From the NCBI RefSeq assembly GCF_012034205.1, contig NZ_JAATEM010000001.1, positions 62,001-126,000 on the forward strand: DNA of 64,000 bases, given 5' to 3'. This DNA comes from Streptomyces composti (GTDB taxonomy: Bacteria; Actinomycetota; Actinomycetes; Streptomycetales; Streptomycetaceae). The position numbers and the translations under genes are program-made. Shown here one piece after another: positions 16,615 through 28,277 of the stretch. The stretch's first letter is position 1. The number at the start of each line of letters is the position of its first letter. The notes below the pieces were generated by a model. That model searched no databases, had not been told where the DNA came from, and was given only the letters and a program-made list of their open reading frames with translations.

Positions 16615-17643
16615 ATGACGACCGTTGATCAGGCTCCACCGCCACCCATGCGGCTGAGGGAGCTCGTTTTCGGGGCGGCCTGCGCCGCCGCCGTCCGTGC
16701 GGCCGTCCGCCTGGGCGTGGCGGACGCGCTGGACGACACCCCCATGACCGTGGACGAGCTGGCGGCGGCGGTGAAGTCCCAGCCGCACACCCTGCGCCGG
16801 CTGATGCGGGCGCTGACCTGCCAGGGCGTCTTCACCGAACGCCCCGACGGGACCTTCGCCCACACCGAGATGTCCCGGCTGCTGCGCGAGGACGACCCGC
16901 ACAGCCTGCGCTACATCGCTCTGTGGTGCACCGAGCCGTGGACCTGGAACGTCTGGCCGCTGCTGGACGAGGCGGTGCGCACCGGCCGCAACGTCTTCGA
17001 GGACGTCTACGACCGGGAGTTCTTCCAGTACCTGAACGAGGCGGCCCCGGAGTCCGCGCATGTGTTCAACCGGGCCATGACCACCTCCAGCGAGCAGTCG
17101 GCGCGCGACGTCGCCCGGCTGCTCGACCTCGGGGACGTGGCCTCGGTGGTGGACATCGGCGGCGGCCAGGGCCACGTCCTGGCCAGCCTGCTGGAGAAGC
17201 ACCCCCGCCTGCACGGCACCCTGCTCGACCTTCCGGGCGTCGTGGAGAACGCCGACCCGCGGCTGCGCGAGGGCGGCGCGCTCGCCGACCGCGTCCAGGT
17301 CATCGCGGGGGACTGCCGCGAGACCATCCCGGTCACGGCCGACGTCTACATCATCAAGAACGTGCTGGAGTGGGACGACGACAGCACCCGCCGGGCCCTG
17401 GCCAACGTCCGCGCCGCGGCACGCCCCGGCGCCCGTGTCATCGTCATCGAGAACCTCGTCGACGACACCCCGTCGATGCGGTTCACCACCGCGATGGACC
17501 TGCTGCTCCTGCTCAACGTGGGCGGGGCCAAGCACACCCGGCAGTCCATGACCGACCGGCTCACCGACGCCGGCCTGGTCATCGGCGAGATCACCCCCGT
17601 CAACGCCTATCTGCACGCCTTCGAGTGCACTGTCCCGGGGTGA
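16615..17643 (+). CDS. SAM-dependent O-methyltransferase (COMT-like), probable pigment tailoring
   Basis: 342 residues, layout of antibiotic O-methyltransferases. A winged-helix dimerisation domain spans about 20-105 (VDELAAAVKSQPHTLRRLMRAL). The Rossmann domain carries VVDIGGGQGHVLASLL (about 178-193) for SAM and the IIKNVLEWDDDS catalytic region (about 244-256). Homologues methylate phenolic hydroxyls of aromatic polyketides. It converges on the spore-pigment cyclase gene across a shared hairpin terminator, so it is close to, but not in the operon of, the pigment genes. A role in methylating the pigment is inference. A GAGG site precedes the start. Confidence 0.83.
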   Translation: MTTVDQAPPPPMRLRELVFGAACAAAVRAAVRLGVADALDDTPMTVDELAAAVKSQPHTLRRLMRALTCQGVFTERPDGTFAHTEMSRLLREDDPHSLRYIALWCTEPWTWNVWPLLDEAVRTGRNVFEDVYDREFFQYLNEAAPESAHVFNRAMTTSSEQSARDVARLLDLGDVASVVDIGGGQGHVLASLLEKHPRLHGTLLDLPGVVENADPRLREGGALADRVQVIAGDCRETIPVTADVYIIKNVLEWDDDSTRRALANVRAAARPGARVIVIENLVDDTPSMRFTTAMDLLLLLNVGGAKHTRQSMTDRLTDAGLVIGEITPVNAYLHAFECTVPG

Positions 17644-17692
17644 CGGCGGGCTCCGGCTGACGGACGCCCCGCCACCGGCCCGCTGAACGCAC

Positions 17693-17740
17693 ACCGAGGC
17701 CGCCGGCTCGCGCGCACGACGCGGAACCGGCGGCCTCGGT
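17693..17740. terminator. Bidirectional terminator between methyltransferase and pigment operon
   Basis: A 14-bp perfect inverted repeat (ACCGAGGCCGCCGG at 17693-17706, complement 17727-17740) with a 20-nt loop lies in the 113-bp gap between convergent genes. Confidence 0.82.
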
Positions 17741-17756
17741 GCCAGATGCGCCCGCC

Positions 17757-18092
17757 TCACGAGGAGGCGTCGCGGTCCCAGCGGTAGAAGCACTGGGCCA
17801 TGGCGTCCTTCGGGGAACGCCAGGTCGCGGGGTCGTAGGCGCTCACGAACGCCTCCAACCGTTCACTGATGCCGCGGAACTCCGGGTGACCCGCCACCTT
17901 GGCGATGGCCGGTCCCGGGTCCCGCTCCGCCTCGATGAGGTGCAGGTACACGTCGTCCCCGAACTGGAAGAGCCTGCGCCGCGTCACCCCGACCAGGTGA
18001 GGCAGCTCACCGCGGTCGGAGTCGGCGAAGATGTCGGCGATCTGCGGCGCCGACCCGGGCTTCATCCGGGCGACGATCAGGGCGTGGTGCAT
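17757..18092 (-). CDS. whiE-VII: Spore-pigment polyketide cyclase (WhiE ORFVII / TcmI family)
   Basis: 111 residues, the size of TcmI-type ferredoxin-fold cyclases. The N-terminal MHHALIVARMKPG, central GVTRRRLFQFGDDVYLHLIE and C-terminal RWD pattern match the last gene of whiE-type clusters. These enzymes direct late ring closure of the poly-beta-ketone after first-ring aromatisation. It is the most downstream gene of the minus-strand pigment operon, 28 bp after the aromatase gene, and is followed by the shared terminator. Confidence 0.9.
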   Translation of the reverse strand: MHHALIVARMKPGSAPQIADIFADSDRGELPHLVGVTRRRLFQFGDDVYLHLIEAERDPGPAIAKVAGHPEFRGISERLEAFVSAYDPATWRSPKDAMAQCFYRWDRDASS

Positions 18093-18120
18093 GCGCTGTG
18101 TCCCTTCCCTGGGCGCGCGG

Positions 18121-20136
<2,016 letters not shown>

Positions 20137-20140
<4 letters not shown>

Positions 20141-21405
20141 GGTGTCCTCCCGCCCGGCCCGCTGAGCAGCACCGCGGACTGGAAGCCGCCGAAGCCGCTG
20201 CCGACGGAGAGCACATGCTCGAGCTTCCGGGGGCGGGCGGTGCGCGGCACGTAGTCCAGGTCGCACTCCGGGTCGGGGGTCTCGTAGTTCGCCGTCGGCG
20301 GCACCACCTGGTGCTTCATGGCGAGGACGCACGCGACCACCTCGATCGCGCCGATCGCGCCCAGCGAGTGCCCCACCATCGACTTGATGGAGCTCATGGG
20401 CGTGTCGTAGGCGTGCGCGCCCAGCGACCGCTTCACCGCGGCCGTCTCGTGCCGGTCGTTCTGCCGGGTGCCCGAGCCGTGCGCGTTGACGTAGTCGATC
20501 CGCGTGGGGTCGATCCCGGCCTGCTCGAGCGTGGTGTCGATCGCCCGGGCCATCTCCAGCCCCTCGCTGGTCAGCCCGGTCATGTGGTAGGCGTTGCCGT
20601 AGGTGGCGTAGCCGCTGAGCTCGCAGTAGATCTCGGCCCCTCGGGCCCGCGCGTGCTCGTACTCCTCCAGGACCAGCACGGCCGCTCCCTCACCCATCAC
20701 GAAACCGTCGCGGTGGGCGTCGAAGGGGCGGGAGGCGTGCTCGGGGTCGTCGTTGTTCGGCGACGTCGCCTTGATGGCGTCGAAGCACGCCATGGTGATC
20801 GGGGATATCGGCGAGTCCGAGGCGCCCGCGATGCACACGTCGGCCCGGCCCTCGGCGATGGTGTGGAAGGCGTAGCCGACCGCGTCCAGACCAGAGGTGC
20901 AGCCGGTGGAGACCGTCTGCACCGGGCCCTTGGCGCCGAACTGCTCGGCGACCGTCGAGGCGAGCGTGCTCGGCGAGAACGCCAGATGCAGCTTCGGGTC
21001 CGCCTTCTCGTGGTCCACGTCCCAGCGCCGGCCGTGCTCGCTGACCAGGACGTAGTCGTGCTCGAGGCGGGTGGTGCCGCCGACCGCGCTGCCCAGCGAC
21101 ACCGCGGTGCGCCAGGGGTCCTCGGCGGCGGTGTCGATCCCCGAGTCGCGCACCGCCTCGCGGGCCGCCACCACGGCGAACTGGATGTACCGGTCCGCGT
21201 GCTGGCACAGCTCGGCGTCCAGGCCGTGCTCGAAGGGGTCGAAGTCGCACTCGGCGGCTATGCGCGAGCGCAGTCCGGCCGGGTCGAACAGGGTGATGCC
21301 GCGGGTGGCGGTGCGGCCGGCCGAGAGCAGGTCCCAGAAGGCCGTCGCCCCGATGCCGCCGGGAGCGACCACACCGACACCGGTGACGGCCACTCGGCGG
21401 GTCAT
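20137..21405 (-). CDS. whiE-III: Ketosynthase (KS-alpha) of the spore-pigment PKS (WhiE ORFIII)
   Basis: 422 residues with an intact Cys-His-His triad: C169 in [11 protein letters not shown]309 in [11 protein letters not shown] and H346 in VGHSLGAIG. It catalyses iterative Claisen condensation of malonyl-ACP in complex with the CLF. Its start overlaps the cupin stop by ATGA at 21402-21405 and its stop overlaps the CLF start, so three genes are translationally linked. Confidence 0.96.
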
Positions 21406-21869
21406 TTTATGGCCCCGCTCGGCTCGGACGGCCGGCCGTGCTCCGGCCCGCCGACCGTCAGTTGCGGGCCCGCCTCGGCGCTCTCGTTCTCCTCGGTGTC
21501 CACGTGGCCGAGGCTCGGATGCGGGGCCAGCGGACCGAGGTGGAACACCATCCGGGCCTCGGTGTCGCCGACGTTGCGGAAGCGGTGCCGCATGTCGACG
21601 GGGATCATCAGACCCTGGTCGGCGCGGAGGGCGAACGGCTCGCCGTCCAGGTCGACCTCGAGCTGCCCGTTCACCACGAACACGAACTCTTCGGAGTACG
21701 GGTGGTAGTGCTCGGCGATCCGCTCACCGGGCTGGATGATCGCCAGACCCATGAAGCCGCTGGTGGAGCCCACCGTGGCCGGGGTGAGCAGGGTCCTGAG
21801 GTCACCTCCGCGCCGTCGGTTGGGTTCCGTCTCGCTCAGGTCCACGATGCGTGGCTGCTGCTTGGACAT
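21402..21869 (-). CDS. whiE-II: Cupin-fold cyclase/monooxygenase-type protein (WhiE ORFII)
   Basis: 155 residues, single cupin domain. The metal-binding motif is visible as G-E-R-I-x-E-H-Y-H-P-x-x-E-E (about 47-60) and a second His in [10 protein letters not shown] (about 90-99). Proteins at this position in whiE-type clusters are polyketide-synthesis cupins, probably assisting cyclisation. The exact reaction is not established. The ribosome binding site GGAGG lies 8 nt before the ATG. The C-terminal 30 residues are disordered and acidic. Confidence 0.88.
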   Translation of the reverse strand: MSKQQPRIVDLSETEPNRRRGGDLRTLLTPATVGSTSGFMGLAIIQPGERIAEHYHPYSEEFVFVVNGQLEVDLDGEPFALRADQGLMIPVDMRHRFRNVGDTEARMVFHLGPLAPHPSLGHVDTEENESAEAGPQLTVGGPEHGRPSEPSGAIK

Positions 21870-21940
21870 GGTTGATACCTCCGGGTGTGCCGGTGACGTC
21901 CGGGCGCCGCGAAGGCCGCGGACGCCACCGCGGTCGGCCG

Positions 21941-23065
21941 TCAGGCCTCCGCCGAGCTGCGGTCGGTGACGGGCATCATGTCGGCGTGCGACAGGAGCCG
22001 GTTGAGGGTGCGCTCCGAGTCGAGGGAGCCCTCGACACCGATGGCGGCGCCGTCGAGCAGCCGCTGGAGCCCAGCGGCCCTGCCGGGGCCCTTGATGCCG
22101 AGAGCGGCCGGGATGTCGAGGTCCAGGTCGTGGGTGACGTCCACCAGGCGGACCACGATGTCGTCGCGCTGGAAGACGGTGCTGGCGTACACCGGGCTGT
22201 CCGGGTCCTCGGCCGCGGCCTCGTCCTGGTGGGCGAGGAACCGGGCCAGTTCCATGCCGTGGCCGGAGACGGCCGGGTAGTACAGCATGTGCCGGCGCAG
22301 TCCGGCGGGCTCCGGGCGGCCCTGCACCACGTGGTGCACCGCCGGGAGCGCGGCACGGGTGAAGAACACCCGCGCGGATTCGGGGTCGGTGAGGTCGCGG
22401 TCCTGCTCGAGGTACGGGTTGATGGCCTCCTCGACCGCCCGCACCTCCGGCTGGCGCGCCACATGGCGCAGCGCCGCCAGCAGGTCGCCCTCGACCTCCA
22501 CGGCGCGCACGACCCGGTTGCCGTGCATGAACAGGGAGGTGCGGCGCAGCCGGGTGGTCTCGTCGACCTGCGCCCTGGGGGACTGGTAGCCGGCCAGCAG
22601 TTCGGCGACCTTGGACTCGGAACCGGGCTTGACGGTGAAGGTGAGCGCGTGGCGGGCCACCCCGTCGCCGACCCGGACCGCGGCCTGCAGGCCGTCCCGC
22701 GCCCGTTCGGGGGTGAGGGGCTGGTCGGGGCGTGTCTCGCGCAGGATGCTGTAGCGCATCGAGCGGGTGTCCCGGACGCAGTTGTGCATCGGCCGGACGG
22801 TCTCCACGTGCTCCTCGCTGTTCACCCAGGCGAGGAACGGCGGGGCGCTCTCCCACTCGCTGGTGATCAGCCACTGCGAGGGGTTCTCGATCGACTGGCA
22901 GAGCTGGTCACTGATGTGACCGGGGACGGACGCGACCTTGTTGCGCATGTGCTCGTATGCCTCGAGGAACTCCTCCTGAGCCCCCTCGTAGAGGTCGAGC
23001 AGCAGGATCACCCGCAGCCGCGAGCCGTCGAAGGCCGACTGGGATATGCGTCCCGACATGGTCAT
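21941..23065 (-). CDS. whiE-I: SchA/CurD-like spore-pigment protein (WhiE ORFI)
   Basis: About 374 residues. It contains an antibiotic-biosynthesis-monooxygenase-like (ABM, ferredoxin-fold) domain (about 12-100, [31 protein letters not shown]...[20 protein letters not shown]) and a related C-terminal region of the SchA/CurD family. It is the first gene of spore-pigment operons in streptomycetes; its biochemical role is not known to me. ATG 23065 is preferred over GTG 23074 because AGAGG lies 8 nt upstream. Transcription would start in the gap shared with the divergent hydroxylase gene. Confidence 0.88.
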   Translation of the reverse strand: MTMSGRISQSAFDGSRLRVILLLDLYEGAQEEFLEAYEHMRNKVASVPGHISDQLCQSIENPSQWLITSEWESAPPFLAWVNSEEHVETVRPMHNCVRDTRSMRYSILRETRPDQPLTPERARDGLQAAVRVGDGVARHALTFTVKPGSESKVAELLAGYQSPRAQVDETTRLRRTSLFMHGNRVVRAVEVEGDLLAALRHVARQPEVRAVEEAINPYLEQDRDLTDPESARVFFTRAALPAVHHVVQGRPEPAGLRRHMLYYPAVSGHGMELARFLAHQDEAAAEDPDSPVYASTVFQRDDIVVRLVDVTHDLDLDIPAALGIKGPGRAAGLQRLLDGAAIGVEGSLDSERTLNRLLSHADMMPVTDRSSAEA

Positions 23066-23336
23066 CCGGCGCACCTCTCCTCATTCTCATGGAAGTCCGT
23101 GCACAAGTCCTTTGCGGATGTGCGTCACGGAAGGTCAGGAACGACCGCGGTGCCCGAAAGGCCGGGGTCGCCATGTACCGATGGTCGGCGGGCCCCGCGG
23201 GGTGCGCGAGCGCCACGGGGCGAGTGGGTGAACCGTGTGCCAACCGGGTGCCGCCCCGACACGAAGCGGCCCGCACCGGGCATGGAATGTGCGTCCCTTC
23301 CCACAGCTGGTCGCGCGCGACGCTGGAGGCGTTTCA
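23066..23336. promoter_or_regulatory. Divergent promoter region of the spore-pigment cluster
   Basis: This 271-bp non-coding gap separates the seven-gene minus-strand operon from the plus-strand hydroxylase. In S. coelicolor the equivalent gap carries two sporulation-timed promoters, whiEP1 and whiEP2, the latter sigma-F dependent. I cannot point confidently to either hexamer pair here. The only structure I see is a CCCCGCGGGG palindrome at 23193-23202. Confidence 0.55.
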
Positions 23337-24989
23337 ATGAACCGAGTGGAAGAGGCCGGCGGCGCTCACCGCACGCCCGTGCTCATCGTCGGCGGCTCAC
23401 TGGTGGGCCTGTCCATGTCCCTGTTCCTGGGACGTCTCGGCGTGCCGCACATCCTGGTGGAGCGGCACGCGGGCACCTCGATCCACCCACGTGGGCGCGG
23501 CAACAACGTGCGCACCATGGAGGTGTTCCGGACGGCCGGCGTCGAGGGACGCATCCGCCGGGCGGCCGGCGTGCTGGCGGACAACCACGGCATCCTGCAG
23601 ACGCCGGCCCTGGTGGGCGACGCGGGGGAGTGGCTGTTCCGGGAGATCGATCCCGGCGGCGGGCTCGCCCGGTTCAGCCCCACCACCTGGTGCCTGTGCA
23701 GCCAGAACGACCTGGAGCCGGTGCTCCTGGCGAGCGCCCGCGAACTCGGCGGCGACCTGAGGTTCGCCACCGAGATGATGTCCTTCGAGCAGGACGCCGA
23801 CGGGGTGACGGCGCTGGTCAAGAGCCGGGAGACCGGCGAGCACACCACCATCCGCGCCGACTACCTGGTCGCCGCCGACGGTCCTCGCAGCCCCGTGCGG
23901 GAGCGGCTCGGCATCGGCCAGACCGGCCCCGGTGACCTCTTCCACAACGTCAGCGTCACCTTCACCTCGCAGGACCTGGCCGACGTCGTCGGCGACCGCC
24001 GGTTCATCGTCTGCTACCTGACCAACCCGGAGGCCGACGGGGCGCTGCTGCCGGTGGACAACCGGCGGCACTGGGTGTTCCACGCGCCCTGGCACCCCGA
24101 ACGCGGCGAGCTGCTGGAGGAGTTCACCGACGAGCGGTGCGCCGATCACATCCGGCGGGCGGTCGGGGTGCCCGATCTGGACGTCACCATCACCGGCCGG
24201 GCAGCCTGGCACGCCGCCGAACGGGTCGCCGAGCGCTACGCCGACGGCAGGGTCTTCCTGGCCGGCGACTCCGCCCACGAGATGTCGCCCACCGGGGCGT
24301 TCGGCTCCAACACCGGCATCCAGGACGCGCACAACCTCGCCTGGAAGCTGTCCGCCGTGCTGGGCGGCTGGGCCGGTCCCGGACTGCTCGCCACCTACGA
24401 CACCGAGCGCCGGCCGGTCGCCGAGGCGACCAGCGCCCGCGCCTCCACCCGCTCCGTCGAGCACAGCCACCCCGGCTACACCCCCGCCGAAGGCGCGGGC
24501 AGGCGCGGCGCGCGGGGCGGCATCCTCAACGTGGCCCTCGGCTACCGCTATCCGCGCGGCGCGGTGCTCGGCACCGACCCGGCGTCCCCCGTCGTCCCCG
24601 ACGCGCTGGTCCTCGACGGGGCTCCGGGCAGCCGGGCCCCGCACCTGTGGCTGGGACGGGCCGGCGAGCGGATCTCCACCCTCGACCTGTACGAGCGGCA
24701 CCCGGTGCTGCTCAGCTCCGCGGACGCGGGCTTCGCCTGGCACACCGCGGCCCAGCAGGTGGCCAAGGAGCTGAACGCGCCGCTGGACTCCCACCGCATC
24801 GGACACGGGGCCGAGGCGGACCTGGTGCCCGAGGGCGGCCAGGACTGGGCGCGGGCCCACGGGGTCGGCGAGGACGGCGCGGTCCTGGTCCGCCCCGACG
24901 GCTTCGTCGCCTGGCGGGCAGAGCACCGCACCCCCGATCCGCTGCGGACCCTGCGCGAGGCGGTGCAGGCGATCCTGGCGCGGGGCTGA
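23337..24989 (+). CDS. whiE-VIII: FAD-dependent aromatic hydroxylase of the spore-pigment cluster (WhiE ORFVIII)
   Basis: 550 residues, class A flavoprotein monooxygenase. The FAD-binding fold begins LIVGGSLVGLSMSLFLGRLG (about 16-35), the DG motif is AADGPRSPVRE (about 180-190), and the second FAD motif is VFLAGDSAHEMSPTGAFGSNTGIQDAHNLAWKL (about 306-338). A thioredoxin-like C-terminal domain (about 415-550) is present as in TcmG/PgaE-type enzymes. It hydroxylates the polycyclic intermediate with NAD(P)H and O2. The ribosome binding site GGAGG sits 7 nt before ATG 23337. Confidence 0.93.
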   Translation: MNRVEEAGGAHRTPVLIVGGSLVGLSMSLFLGRLGVPHILVERHAGTSIHPRGRGNNVRTMEVFRTAGVEGRIRRAAGVLADNHGILQTPALVGDAGEWLFREIDPGGGLARFSPTTWCLCSQNDLEPVLLASARELGGDLRFATEMMSFEQDADGVTALVKSRETGEHTTIRADYLVAADGPRSPVRERLGIGQTGPGDLFHNVSVTFTSQDLADVVGDRRFIVCYLTNPEADGALLPVDNRRHWVFHAPWHPERGELLEEFTDERCADHIRRAVGVPDLDVTITGRAAWHAAERVAERYADGRVFLAGDSAHEMSPTGAFGSNTGIQDAHNLAWKLSAVLGGWAGPGLLATYDTERRPVAEATSARASTRSVEHSHPGYTPAEGAGRRGARGGILNVALGYRYPRGAVLGTDPASPVVPDALVLDGAPGSRAPHLWLGRAGERISTLDLYERHPVLLSSADAGFAWHTAAQQVAKELNAPLDSHRIGHGAEADLVPEGGQDWARAHGVGEDGAVLVRPDGFVAWRAEHRTPDPLRTLREAVQAILARG

Positions 24990-25002
24990 CCCGGTCCCGG
25001 CA

Positions 25003-25043
25003 CGCGCGAACGAGCGGCACACGTGGTGCCGCTCGTTCGCGCG
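25003..25043. terminator. Strong bidirectional terminator
   Basis: A perfect 18-bp inverted repeat (CGCGCGAACGAGCGGCAC at 25003-25020, complement 25026-25043) has a 5-nt loop ACGTG. It lies between the convergent hydroxylase gene and the minus-strand gene ending at 25110, and closes the pigment locus on this side. Confidence 0.9.
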
Positions 25044-25109
25044 GGTGTGATGGGGCGGAGTGCCCCGCCGGGCCACCGGAAGAGGTCCGGCAGTGTCCGG
25101 CAGGGGGGG

Positions 25110-26078
25110 TCAGGCCGTGCCGATCCGGCCCAGCCGTCCGCGTTCCGCCTTGTCCCGGTACTGCTCGAACACCTGGACCGGGTCCCCCTCCACCTGCCAG
25201 GGCCACGCGGTGACCGTGCCCTGCAGCACCTGGAACACCGGGTGCGCGTCCGCGGCCCGCCCCGCCGCGCACAGCGCGTAGGCCAGCATGTTGAGGTCGG
25301 CCGGCGCGCCCGCGTGCTGGAAGAAGCCCGGCTTGGGCCACAGTGCGGCGGCCTGCTCGAGTGCGGCGGCCGGCCGGCCGCCGGACCACAGCTGACCGGC
25401 CGTCATGGCCCGTACCCCGCCCTGGACCAGCAGGCCCTGGTACTGCCGCACCGCGGCCGTCAGCTCGACGGCGGCGCACGGGGCGTTGGCCGGTATGTAC
25501 TCGCGGACCACGTCCAGGAAGTCCAGGACGGCCGCACTGGATCCGCCCTCCTCCGGCGAGAGGTAGGCGAGCATCTGCAGATACGCCTCGCGGTGCCAGC
25601 GGTCGCGGGCAGTGGCCTCCCGCCAGATGGCGTTCACCTCCCGCTGCGCGTACCGCTCGAGCCGCGCCACGCCGAGCAGCGTCACCCAGGGCAGCGGATC
25701 CGCGGGGTCCAGTTCGCTCGCCCTGCGGCAGTCCTGCACCACCTGCCGCACGTCCCGCAGCTGCCGCTCGCGCAGTCCCCGCACCAGGGCGACCCTGCTG
25801 TGGAACACCAGCGCGTCGGCGTCGTCCGGCTCCTGGTCCACCCAGGCCGAGGAGATCGCCGTGTCGGCGGTCACCTCGGCCAGGACGGACACCCGGTGTT
25901 CGCGCCGGTCCCAGTCGGCGCCGGTCTGCTCCAGCACGGTGGAGACGATGGCCACGTCCACCGCCCGGCTGTCGCCGCCCCGTTTGCTCAACTGCCGCAG
26001 GACGCGCGCGAGGACGGCGTCGTCGAGCCCGGGGACGATACGGGGACGCTTGGCGGTACGACTGCTGAAGAGGGGCAT
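25110..26078 (-). CDS. Helical-repeat (TPR-like) protein of unknown function
   Basis: 322 residues, soluble, almost entirely helical. Repeated helix pairs are visible from about 85 to 310, for example DADALVFHSRVALVRGLRERQL, ASELDPADPLPWVTLLGVARLERY and ATARDRWHREAYLQMLAYLSPEEGG, consistent with tetratricopeptide-type scaffolds. No catalytic motif is seen. The promoter is clear: TTGCCC (26112-26107), 16-nt spacer, TAGTCT (26090-26085), then 6 nt to the ATG, so it is probably leaderless. Confidence 0.7.
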   Translation of the reverse strand: MPLFSSRTAKRPRIVPGLDDAVLARVLRQLSKRGGDSRAVDVAIVSTVLEQTGADWDRREHRVSVLAEVTADTAISSAWVDQEPDDADALVFHSRVALVRGLRERQLRDVRQVVQDCRRASELDPADPLPWVTLLGVARLERYAQREVNAIWREATARDRWHREAYLQMLAYLSPEEGGSSAAVLDFLDVVREYIPANAPCAAVELTAAVRQYQGLLVQGGVRAMTAGQLWSGGRPAAALEQAAALWPKPGFFQHAGAPADLNMLAYALCAAGRAADAHPVFQVLQGTVTAWPWQVEGDPVQVFEQYRDKAERGRLGRIGTA

Positions 26079-26176
26079 GCCCGCAGACTAGGAACCCTTC
26101 GGGACCGGGCAACCCATAGCGGACGATCGTTACCGATCTGCCCCTCTTACCGGCGGTAGTGCCGCCTGGGGCACCG

Positions 26177-27622
26177 TCAGGGCGCGGGGGCCGGGTAGGT
26201 CGGGTACTCCACCCCGGAGACGTACTGCACGACCCGGACGACCTGGCAGGAGTAGCCGAACTCGTTGTCGTACCAGAGGTAGAGGATGGCGTTGTCGCCG
26301 TCGACCTTCAGCGCTCCGGCGTCCACGATCGACGCGTGGCGGGAACCGATGAAGTCGCTGGAGACCGCGTCGGGGGCGCTGATGAAGTCGATCTGGCGGC
26401 GCAGCGGCGAGGTCAGCGACACGTCCCGCAGGTAGTCGAGGACCTCCTGGCGGTCGGTCTCGCGGGCCAGCTGCAGGTTGAGGATGGCGATCGAGACGTC
26501 CGGGACCGGGACGCGGATCGAGCTGCCGGTGATCTTCGCCTTGAGGTCGGGCAGCGCCTTGGCGACGGCGGAGGCGGCGCCGGTCTCGGTGATGACCATG
26601 TTGAGCGGCGCGCTGCGGCCGCGGCGCTCGGACTTGTGGTAGTTGTCCAGCAGGTTCTGGTCGTTGGTGAACGAGTGGACGGTCTCCACGTGTCCGCGCA
26701 GCACGCCGAACTCGTCGTCCATCGCCTTCAGCGGCGGGACGATGGCGTTGGTGGTGCAGGAGGCGCAGGACAGGATCTGCTCGTCCGGCTTGATGGTGTC
26801 GTGGTTGACGCCGTGGACGATGTTGGGGACGTCGCCCTTGCCCGGCGCGGTCAGCACCACCTTGTCGATGCCGGGGCGCAGGTGCTGGGACAGGCCCTCG
26901 CGGTCGCGCCACTTGCCGGTGTTGTCGATGAGGATGGCGTTCTTGATGCCGTACGCCGTGTAGTCGACCTTCTTCGGGTCGTCGGCGTAGATCACCTTGA
27001 TCTCGTTGCCGTTGGCGACGATGGTGCTGTTCGCCTCGTCGACGGTGATGGTGCCCTGGAACTGGCCGTGGATGGAGTCACGGCGCAGCAGCGAGGCCCG
27101 CTTGACGATGTCCTGCTCGCCGCCGCCGCGGACCACGATGGCGCGCAGCCGCAGCCCGTTGCCCGAGCCGGCCTTCTCGATCAGCAGCCGGGCGACGAGC
27201 CGGCCGATGCGGCCGAAGCCGTAGAGGACGACGTCACGGCCCTCGCCGCGCTCGATCTTGTTGGCGCCGGTGGCGCCTGCGACCGCCTCGGCGGTGAACG
27301 CCTCGACGGACAGCCCGCGGTCGTCGGTGTTGTAGGTCGCGGCGAGCATGCCGATGTCGATCTGGGACGGGCCGAGGTCGAGCGTGGTGAGCGCCTGGAG
27401 GAACGGCAGCGTCTCGGTGACCGAGAGCTCCCGGCCGGTGATCTGCCGGGCGAAACGATGGGCCTTGAGGATGCTGACCACCGACTTGTTCACCAAGGAG
27501 CGGCTGTGCAGCAGGACGGTGACGTCCCGCTCGCGGTGCAGCTTCCCGATGATCGGGATCATCGACTCCGCGATCTCCTCGCGGTGCTTCCAATTGGTGA
27601 ACGAGTCTTCGTTGACAGTCAC
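26177..27622 (-). CDS. gap: Glyceraldehyde-3-phosphate dehydrogenase, N-terminally extended
   Basis: 481 residues. GAPDH proper begins at about residue 128, with GFGRIG (135-140) for NAD(P), catalytic C289 in SCASCTTN and WYDNEFGYS near the C-terminus. The usual enzyme is about 335 residues; here about 127 extra N-terminal residues precede it (SFTNWKHREEIAESMIPIIGKLHRERDV...). Such extended forms are widespread as second GAPDHs in actinobacteria. The cofactor-loop sequence VVRGGGE differs from the usual N-D, so NADP use or a gluconeogenic role is possible but not shown. The GTG start at 27622 has only a weak ribosome binding site. Confidence 0.9.
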   Translation of the reverse strand: MTVNEDSFTNWKHREEIAESMIPIIGKLHRERDVTVLLHSRSLVNKSVVSILKAHRFARQITGRELSVTETLPFLQALTTLDLGPSQIDIGMLAATYNTDDRGLSVEAFTAEAVAGATGANKIERGEGRDVVLYGFGRIGRLVARLLIEKAGSGNGLRLRAIVVRGGGEQDIVKRASLLRRDSIHGQFQGTITVDEANSTIVANGNEIKVIYADDPKKVDYTAYGIKNAILIDNTGKWRDREGLSQHLRPGIDKVVLTAPGKGDVPNIVHGVNHDTIKPDEQILSCASCTTNAIVPPLKAMDDEFGVLRGHVETVHSFTNDQNLLDNYHKSERRGRSAPLNMVITETGAASAVAKALPDLKAKITGSSIRVPVPDVSIAILNLQLARETDRQEVLDYLRDVSLTSPLRRQIDFISAPDAVSSDFIGSRHASIVDAGALKVDGDNAILYLWYDNEFGYSCQVVRVVQYVSGVEYPTYPAPAP

Positions 27623-27845
27623 TGGATCATCTTTCGAGCTAGACGGCGCTCATATGATAGCCATGCACCCACCGGGGTCCCGCGGGGGTCCCTCCCCGGC
27701 CGGCGAACGGGCCGGCGGACCCTCGGCGACTCATCGGGAAGCAGCAGGATTGCGCGCCGGGTGATCGGGTACGCGTGCAGCACCGTGCCCGGGACGGATC
27801 ATGTCCCGGGCGGACCGCACAACCGCCGCAACCTGGGAAAACACC

Positions 27846-28256
27846 ATGGAAACTCCCGCACCCGAGAACAATGCCCCGACGCCCGCCCAGCAGGCGCTGG
27901 ACGCCCTCGCCGAGGACACCGAGAACGCGGCGGCTCTGGACGCCCTGGCCAACAGCGACGTCCTGATCCCCGTGCCCGACGACGCCGCCGACAACGAGGC
28001 CGCCGACCCCGGTGCGGTCGCCCTGCCGGTGCTGGAGCAGCCCGGCGGCGGACAGGTGGTGCCCGTCTTCACCTCGGAGCTGGAGATGGCCGGGCTGCTG
28101 CCCTTCGTCTCCCGCTACCGTCTGGTGCCGCTCGGCGCACTGGCCGCGCAGTGGCCGGCCGACGATCTGTCCCTGACCATCGACGGCAGCTCGGAACACC
28201 GTCTGACCCTCACCTCGGAGGGAGTACGCACCCTGCTGGCCCGCCCCCAAGGCTGA
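27846..28256 (+). CDS. SseB-family protein
   Basis: 136 residues. After an Ala-rich N-terminus, LDALANSDVLIPVPDD, GQVVPVFTSELEMAGLLP and LPFVSRYRLVPLGALAAQWP match the SseB N-terminal domain, which in Streptomyces occurs in small cytoplasmic proteins of unknown function, distinct from the type III secretion protein of that name. ATG 27846 is preferred; in-frame ATG 27801 is possible. It is divergent from the GAPDH gene. Confidence 0.75.
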   Translation: METPAPENNAPTPAQQALDALAEDTENAAALDALANSDVLIPVPDDAADNEAADPGAVALPVLEQPGGGQVVPVFTSELEMAGLLPFVSRYRLVPLGALAAQWPADDLSLTIDGSSEHRLTLTSEGVRTLLARPQG

Positions 28257-28277
28257 CCGGACCCACGGCCGGCGCCA

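Noticed and set aside
23066..23336. Assignment of whiEP1 and whiEP2 hexamers
   Set aside because: The divergent layout matches, but no sequence convincingly fits the sporulation sigma-factor consensus by eye.
27640..27845. Confident GAPDH promoter in the gap with the SseB-family gene
   Set aside because: TATCAT- and TAGCTC-like hexamers are present, but no -35 at proper spacing could be chosen.
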